In this document: in pieces, positions 13,015 to 16,678 of the stretch
Numbering within the stretch: position 1 is the first letter of the stretch
Layout: each line of letters begins with the position of its first letter
Assembly (NCBI GenBank): GCA_903952805.1
Contig: CAJBHN010000197.1
Location: 1 to 16,678 of the forward strand
DNA: 16,678 bases
Source: an uncultured Myxococcales bacterium
GTDB lineage: Bacteria > Myxococcota > UBA727 > VGSZ01
Reading direction: 5' to 3'
Translations under genes and position numbers: made by a program
Notes under the pieces: generated by a model
The model's input: only the letters and a program-made list of their open reading frames with translations
Told to the model about the DNA's origin: nothing
Database searches by the model: none

Positions 13015-14964
13015 TCAGGCTTCGGTGCCAAGCTCGATGAGGCGATTGTCCTCGAAGGCCTGCACGAGGGCATTGAGCGCCGCCACCTCGCGCCGAATGG
13101 CCGCCCCCGCCTCGGTGTCGCCCACGCGACGAAGCTCGGCAAAGGTCCGCAGGTCGCGCACCCGGGGCACAATGTCGGCGCCGGCCTTGACGGCGTCGTC
13201 GACGCTCTCGAAATGATGGTGCTCGGCGAGGGCCGTGCGACCCGCTTCCAGGATGAGCGTAAAGCCCTTGTCGCCGTAGGACTCGGAGAAGGCGCCGTCG
13301 ATGGTGACGGCTTTGCCCGACTTCTTCACGGGCTCTTCTCCCTGCTCAAGCCTCACGGGCACATGACCGTTGACGATGAGGCCCGTGGCGGGATCACCGC
13401 CGAGGTCCGTGATGAGTCGGTCGCAGAAGGCGACGTCGTTGACCAGTTTGAAATAGGCGCCCTTGGTCTCGTGCCTGGCGTGACTGTCCAAGACGAGATG
13501 GCTTTCGATGGTGGCCATCTTGTCCTTGCCAAACAGCGGCGAGCGGGGCCCCGTCCACAGGTACCAAAGCCAATCGAGGTCCTTGCTGCGCTTCTCGCGA
13601 AAGGCCCGATGCACCACCCGCTCAAATGCCGACAGCAGCGGCGCACCAGCGACGGCTTCGCCATCGACGACGACCTCGAGGTAGTCGCCGGCGTCGTCCA
13701 CCGGCACGCACCCGTGAAAGATGAGCGCCGTGTCTCGGCGCTGCAGCAGCGCGCCCCGTTGGCGGATGAGCTGCATATGACGCCACAACATGGGCGACGC
13801 GAGGAAGCTGGCCCGCAGGGCGTCGACGCAGCGCTGCTCGTCGTGGGTCAGCACCTCTGGATGGCGCGGGTCGACGGTGGGCATGAGCGCGTCGACGAGG
13901 GGATGGCTGATGCCATCGACGGTGATGGTGCCAGCCTGGTGGTCGATGGCGCGCAGCAAACGTCGATCATCCATCGCGAAGTCGGGGTTGTTGGCGATGA
14001 CCTGGCCCTCCAGTTTCCACTGGATGATGGCGATGGCCTTCTGCATGCGGGCCACCGTGGCGGCATCGCGACCAATGACGGTGGCCTTGCCGTGCCAGGT
14101 CGGCAGCAATGTGTCGTCGCCGTAGCAGAGGCGGGCCAGCGTCTCCAGGGGCTCCAGCGGAATGCCGTAGCCCTCTTCCAACTGCTGGGTGCGGCCGTAG
14201 CGCAGCGAGATGCGCACGACGGTGGCGATGAGGGCGGGGTGGCCCAGGCAGGCCCCCATCCAGCTGACGTCGTGGTTGCCCCAGGCGACGGCCATGCGCG
14301 GCTGCTTGGACAAGACCTCGATGACCTTGTCGAGGCGGGGACCGCGGTCGCCGAGGTCACCAGCGACGATCAACTCATAGACGCTCAGGTTGCGCACCAC
14401 CCGCGAGGCCAGACGCAGCAGGTCCCTGGCCTGCCCCCGCTGCAGAAACGGCCCCACCAGGGCCTTCAGATAGCGGCGCTCGGGGTCGGGACGAACGCCC
14501 GCCGACAACAGAAACAGCTCTGAAAACATCGCCCGGTAGGCGGCGGGGAAAATGCGCTCGACGGCGCGGTCGCTCCAGGTATGGGCCAGGGTGCGAGCAA
14601 TGGTCAGCAGCCGGTCGAGCATGGTGAAGAAAAACGCGTCGCGCTCATCGACGCCTTTGCCGTCGAGCCCAAGGTGGGCCCAGGTGGCCTCGCAGTAGTA
14701 GACGCAGCGCAGCGTCAGGCCACGTTCGTCCTCGTCGAGGTCGGCAAACAGGCGGTCGATCAGCACGCGCAACGAGCCTGAGGCGTTGCGAATGACATGG
14801 CTGAGCTTCTTGTGCTCGCCGTGGACGTCGCTGACCACATGAATGGTGCCCTTGGGCAGGGTCAGCACGGCCTCGAGGTGGGCCATCTCGGCGAGGGCGC
14901 ACTCCCGATTGGGAAAGCGGCGCGCCAGGGCTTCGAGGTAGGGCAAGTCGTCGGCAAGGGTCAT
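13015..14964 (-). CDS. fbp: fructose-1,6-bisphosphatase, class III
   Basis: This 649-residue protein matches the length of class III FBPases (about 640-670), unrelated to the 330-residue class I enzyme. The metallophosphoesterase signature is complete: SDVHGEHKKL (Asp46, His48), GDLGDRG (202-208), GNHD (229-232) and NGHVPV near the C-terminus. Family-specific stretches include LRCVYYCEATWAHLGLDGKG, LWYLWTGPRSPLFGKDKMATIE, and KAVTIDGAFSESYGDKGFTLI. The enzyme hydrolyses fructose-1,6-bisphosphate to fructose-6-phosphate with Mn or similar metal, the committed step of gluconeogenesis, in the cytosol. ATG at 14964 starts MTLADDLPYLEALARRFPN, the normal family start; the frame is open to 15189, but that part is Arg/Pro-rich readthrough. 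The Shine-Dalgarno is weak. An insertion sequence ends 278 bp upstream and may separate the gene from older upstream control. Confidence 0.95.
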   Translation of the reverse strand: MTLADDLPYLEALARRFPNRECALAEMAHLEAVLTLPKGTIHVVSDVHGEHKKLSHVIRNASGSLRVLIDRLFADLDEDERGLTLRCVYYCEATWAHLGLDGKGVDERDAFFFTMLDRLLTIARTLAHTWSDRAVERIFPAAYRAMFSELFLLSAGVRPDPERRYLKALVGPFLQRGQARDLLRLASRVVRNLSVYELIVAGDLGDRGPRLDKVIEVLSKQPRMAVAWGNHDVSWMGACLGHPALIATVVRISLRYGRTQQLEEGYGIPLEPLETLARLCYGDDTLLPTWHGKATVIGRDAATVARMQKAIAIIQWKLEGQVIANNPDFAMDDRRLLRAIDHQAGTITVDGISHPLVDALMPTVDPRHPEVLTHDEQRCVDALRASFLASPMLWRHMQLIRQRGALLQRRDTALIFHGCVPVDDAGDYLEVVVDGEAVAGAPLLSAFERVVHRAFREKRSKDLDWLWYLWTGPRSPLFGKDKMATIESHLVLDSHARHETKGAYFKLVNDVAFCDRLITDLGGDPATGLIVNGHVPVRLEQGEEPVKKSGKAVTIDGAFSESYGDKGFTLILEAGRTALAEHHHFESVDDAVKAGADIVPRVRDLRTFAELRRVGDTEAGAAIRREVAALNALVQAFEDNRLIELGTEA

Positions 14965-15242
14965 GGCGCGCAGCGTAGCCCGTCCGGGCTGCTGGCAGCG
15001 ACGGTGCTCTGGGCGGCGCTGGCCCAGATGGCCATCTGCCTTCAACCACCGCCCAAGCGGACGCCAGCACCGCCGTCCAGGACGCGGGCCTGGGCCTGGT
15101 TGTGAGCGATGTTCACCATGGGCCGCCGGTCGGGACGGGGGCGTCCCCATCGGGCCCTGCTCGTCGGGGGAAGGCCTGCCACGGGCCATTCAGCAGGACC
15201 CAGCCGAGCTGACACACGACGCAGTCGTTTTCACCTCAGCCT
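14965..15242. other. spacer between fbp and the insertion sequence
   Basis: There are 278 bp upstream of fbp with no gene I can support and no convincing promoter. The fbp promoter should lie here, reading leftward. Confidence 0.5.
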
Positions 15243-15246
15243 GCTA
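15243..15246. repeat. CTAG target-site duplication, left
   Basis: CTAG directly flanks the left end of the insertion sequence. A matching CTAG flanks the right end at 16674-16677. IS701-family elements characteristically duplicate 4 bp with consensus YTAR. Confidence 0.8.
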
Positions 15247-15265
15247 GTTCTACACGATCAGATTC
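15247..15265 (+). repeat. left terminal inverted repeat of the IS
   Basis: It begins TTCTACACGATCAG. Six identical bases at the tip, then alternating matches, pair it with the reverse complement of the right end. Confidence 0.75.
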
Positions 15266-15366
15266 GCGAGCCCCGTTGCGGGGGCGCGCGGGGGAGAATC
15301 CGGCGACCGCAGCACGGGCAATCTCCCAGGCGCCGCAGCAGCACTCGCTGTAGCTGGCGGCGAACC

Positions 15367-16632
15367 TCAGGCAGCGTCCAGCTCGTGGTCGAGGATCGGG
15401 GGGGAAAGCACCCGTTGCAGGGTGAGAAAGGCGTGCGCGATTGCGACGAGGGCGGTGTGGTGGTGCCAACCGCGCCATGACCGTCCCTCGTAGTGGTCGA
15501 GGCCGACCTCGCCCTTCATCTCTTGATAGTCGCGCTCAACACGCCATCGAAGCTTCGCCAGAAACACGAGCCGCTTCAGCGACGTCGTGGCCGGAAGATT
15601 CGAGAACCAGAACTTCTCCGGCTTCTCCTTCCCCTTTGGCCACGCCCACATGAGCCAGACTTCGGTTCCTGGTGCTTTGCCCGCAGCGTGCCCATGCGAG
15701 GTCCTGACCCGAACGGCGCCGAAGCGAGAGCGTTGCGGCCCGCGTGAGCCTTCGCGCCATGTCAACGTCTTCAAGGCTGCTGCGCCACGTGCTGTGGCCA
15801 ACTCTACGAGAGTGGCGGGCTTGACGTCGCCGGTCCGCCATTTTGTCTGTGGTCGGCCCCGCGGCTTTCTCGGCACATCCGAAGGCGCGATGGGTCCGGT
15901 GCCCGGCGCCCACACCTTGAGCGTCGAAGCCGCGCCGACGACGTAGGTCAGGCCCCGCCCCTCAAGCCCTTCACGAAACTCGGTGATGTCGCCAAAGCCT
16001 GCATCGGCGAGCACAACGTGCTTCCGTACGCCGCGCTCGATCGCGTCGTCCAGCTGGTCGAGAGCGATCTCCCATTTCGTCTTGAACACCACGTCGTCGG
16101 GGACCCCGACCTTCTTGCGCCGGGGCTCGTCGTCGCACCACTCCTTCGGGAGATACAGCCGCATGTCGATGCAGCTGCTGCCACGCTCAGCGGCGAGGTG
16201 GAGACTCACGCCGACCTGACAGTTGTCGACGCGGCCGAGCGTCCCCGAGTACTGACGCTGCACGCCAACAGAGTGAACGCCCTTCTTCGGAAAGCCCGTG
16301 TCGTCCAGCACCAGTGCTTCGATCCCTGGGCACTCGCAGTCGAGCTTCTTCGCGAGGCGGGTAAAGAGGGTGCTGTGTGACCAGTTTCCATGGGTCACAC
16401 ATTCAAGCAGCCGCTGACGCATGCCTTCGACCTCGCGCTCGTCCCGCACGAGTCGACGCGCCATCGGCTCGGCGCTCTTGCGTTCACCGTCAAGAAGCAG
16501 GCCCTCGACATAGCACCGCATCGATGTTCGCCGTTCAATGCGCCCGACTCCGACGAACAGCTCATCGACAAAGTTGGTCAGGTCATGATCAAGCTTCTGG
16601 AGTTCCGCAGCACGCATGCCTCCGCAGATCAT
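15367..16632 (-). CDS. IS701-family DDE transposase
   Basis: This 421-residue transposase has the IS701/DDE_5 pattern. The first Asp lies in VLDDTGFPKKGVHSVGVQRQYSG, followed by NCQVGVSLHLA. The second Asp lies in VLADAGFGD, and the catalytic Glu lies in LRWRVERDYQEMKGEVGLDHYEGRSWRGWHHH. It would cut and paste the element at CTAG-like targets. The frame is intact from end to end. ATG at 16632 is listed; TTG at 16635 and ATG at 16617 are alternatives. GGAGG lies only one base before ATG 16617, too close for ideal spacing. Expression is probably driven from the right-end repeat region. Confidence 0.93.
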   Translation of the reverse strand: MICGGMRAAELQKLDHDLTNFVDELFVGVGRIERRTSMRCYVEGLLLDGERKSAEPMARRLVRDEREVEGMRQRLLECVTHGNWSHSTLFTRLAKKLDCECPGIEALVLDDTGFPKKGVHSVGVQRQYSGTLGRVDNCQVGVSLHLAAERGSSCIDMRLYLPKEWCDDEPRRKKVGVPDDVVFKTKWEIALDQLDDAIERGVRKHVVLADAGFGDITEFREGLEGRGLTYVVGAASTLKVWAPGTGPIAPSDVPRKPRGRPQTKWRTGDVKPATLVELATARGAAALKTLTWREGSRGPQRSRFGAVRVRTSHGHAAGKAPGTEVWLMWAWPKGKEKPEKFWFSNLPATTSLKRLVFLAKLRWRVERDYQEMKGEVGLDHYEGRSWRGWHHHTALVAIAHAFLTLQRVLSPPILDHELDAA

Positions 16633-16654
16633 CAATCCCGGTCGACGTCAATTG

Positions 16655-16673
16655 CGCACCCGACCAAGTAGAA
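16655..16673 (-). repeat. right terminal inverted repeat of the IS
   Basis: Read on the minus strand it begins TTCTACTTGGTCGG, the partner of the left end at 15247. Confidence 0.75.
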
Positions 16674-16677
16674 CTAG
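16674..16677. repeat. CTAG target-site duplication, right
   Basis: This is the second copy of the 4-bp flank, identical to 15243-15246. CTAG is palindromic, so a duplication and a pre-existing pair of sites cannot be told apart from this copy alone. Confidence 0.75.
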
Positions 16678-16678
16678 C

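Larger units (their letters stand above)
15247..16673 (-). mobile_element. complete IS701-family insertion sequence, about 1.43 kb
   Basis: The element is 1427 bp long, which fits the family (about 1.4-1.55 kb). Its imperfect terminal inverted repeats begin with TTCTAC at the left (15247) and end with GTAGAA at the right (16673); 13 of the first 19 positions match between the two ends. One intact transposase gene runs leftward and fills most of the element. A GC hairpin (15269-15284) lies between its stop codon and the left end. CTAG flanks both sides, so the copy looks recently inserted and intact. The window ends one base after the right flank. Confidence 0.9.

Noticed and set aside
13213..14523. 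A 436-codon plus-strand frame opposite fbp
   Set aside because: It is antisense readthrough; the minus strand carries all metallophosphoesterase motifs.
14965..15189. N-terminal extension of the bisphosphatase by 75 residues
   Set aside because: The extra residues are Arg/Pro/Gly-rich readthrough, and the family begins near the Met at 14964.

Overview
The window is GC-rich, double-stranded bacterial chromosome. The gene content suggests a Myxococcota-like (former Deltaproteobacteria) genome. The evidence is the very high GC third-position bias, a (Gly-Glu)n linker behind a lipoprotein signal, a lamin-tail-domain lipoprotein, and a Tat-exported DUF1552 protein paired with a DUF1592-type haem-motif lipoprotein. 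Planctomycetota also carry the last pair, so the phylum is an inference. No tRNA, rRNA or CRISPR array was seen.

Layout: 1-1888 (+) is the end of an efflux operon, with the C-terminus of a periplasmic adaptor followed by a TolC-type outer-membrane factor. Next, on the minus strand, come a PhnA-type zinc-ribbon protein (1898-2494) and a lamin-tail lipoprotein (2554-3102). A 324-bp divergent spacer leads to the ribosomal operon rplM-rpsI (3427-4293, +), which ends in a clear intrinsic terminator plus a second strong GC hairpin. Then follows an unusually long, more AT-rich 500-bp spacer and two paralogous XRE-type regulators (4794-5633 and 5773-6273). After these come a pectate-lyase-like lipoprotein with a 19x hexanucleotide repeat (6284-7609, -), a PmbA/TldE-like protein (7812-9221, +), a stand-alone cyclic-nucleotide-binding domain (9292-9744, +), a frameshifted DUF1552 gene and its DUF1592-type partner (9763-12792, -), a class III fructose-1,6-bisphosphatase (13015-14964, -), and a complete IS701-family insertion sequence flanked by CTAG (15243-16677).

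The most interesting part is 4480-6273. Four copies of one 16-bp inverted repeat, GTTCGT-N4-ACGAAC, occur only around the two regulator genes: three upstream of the first and one between them. One copy sits exactly between a plausible -35 and -10. The two regulators share a nearly identical DNA-binding half (about two thirds identical over ~108 residues) but carry different C-terminal halves. The first has a LexA/CI-like S24 domain in which the catalytic serine position is alanine. The second has a short, Lys/Ala/Thr-rich, histone-H1-like basic tail with no acidic residues. I infer an autoregulated two-regulator switch in which both proteins compete for the same operators, without SOS-type self-cleavage. 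The sequence shows the repeats, the paralogy and the residue changes directly. The switch itself is a hypothesis.
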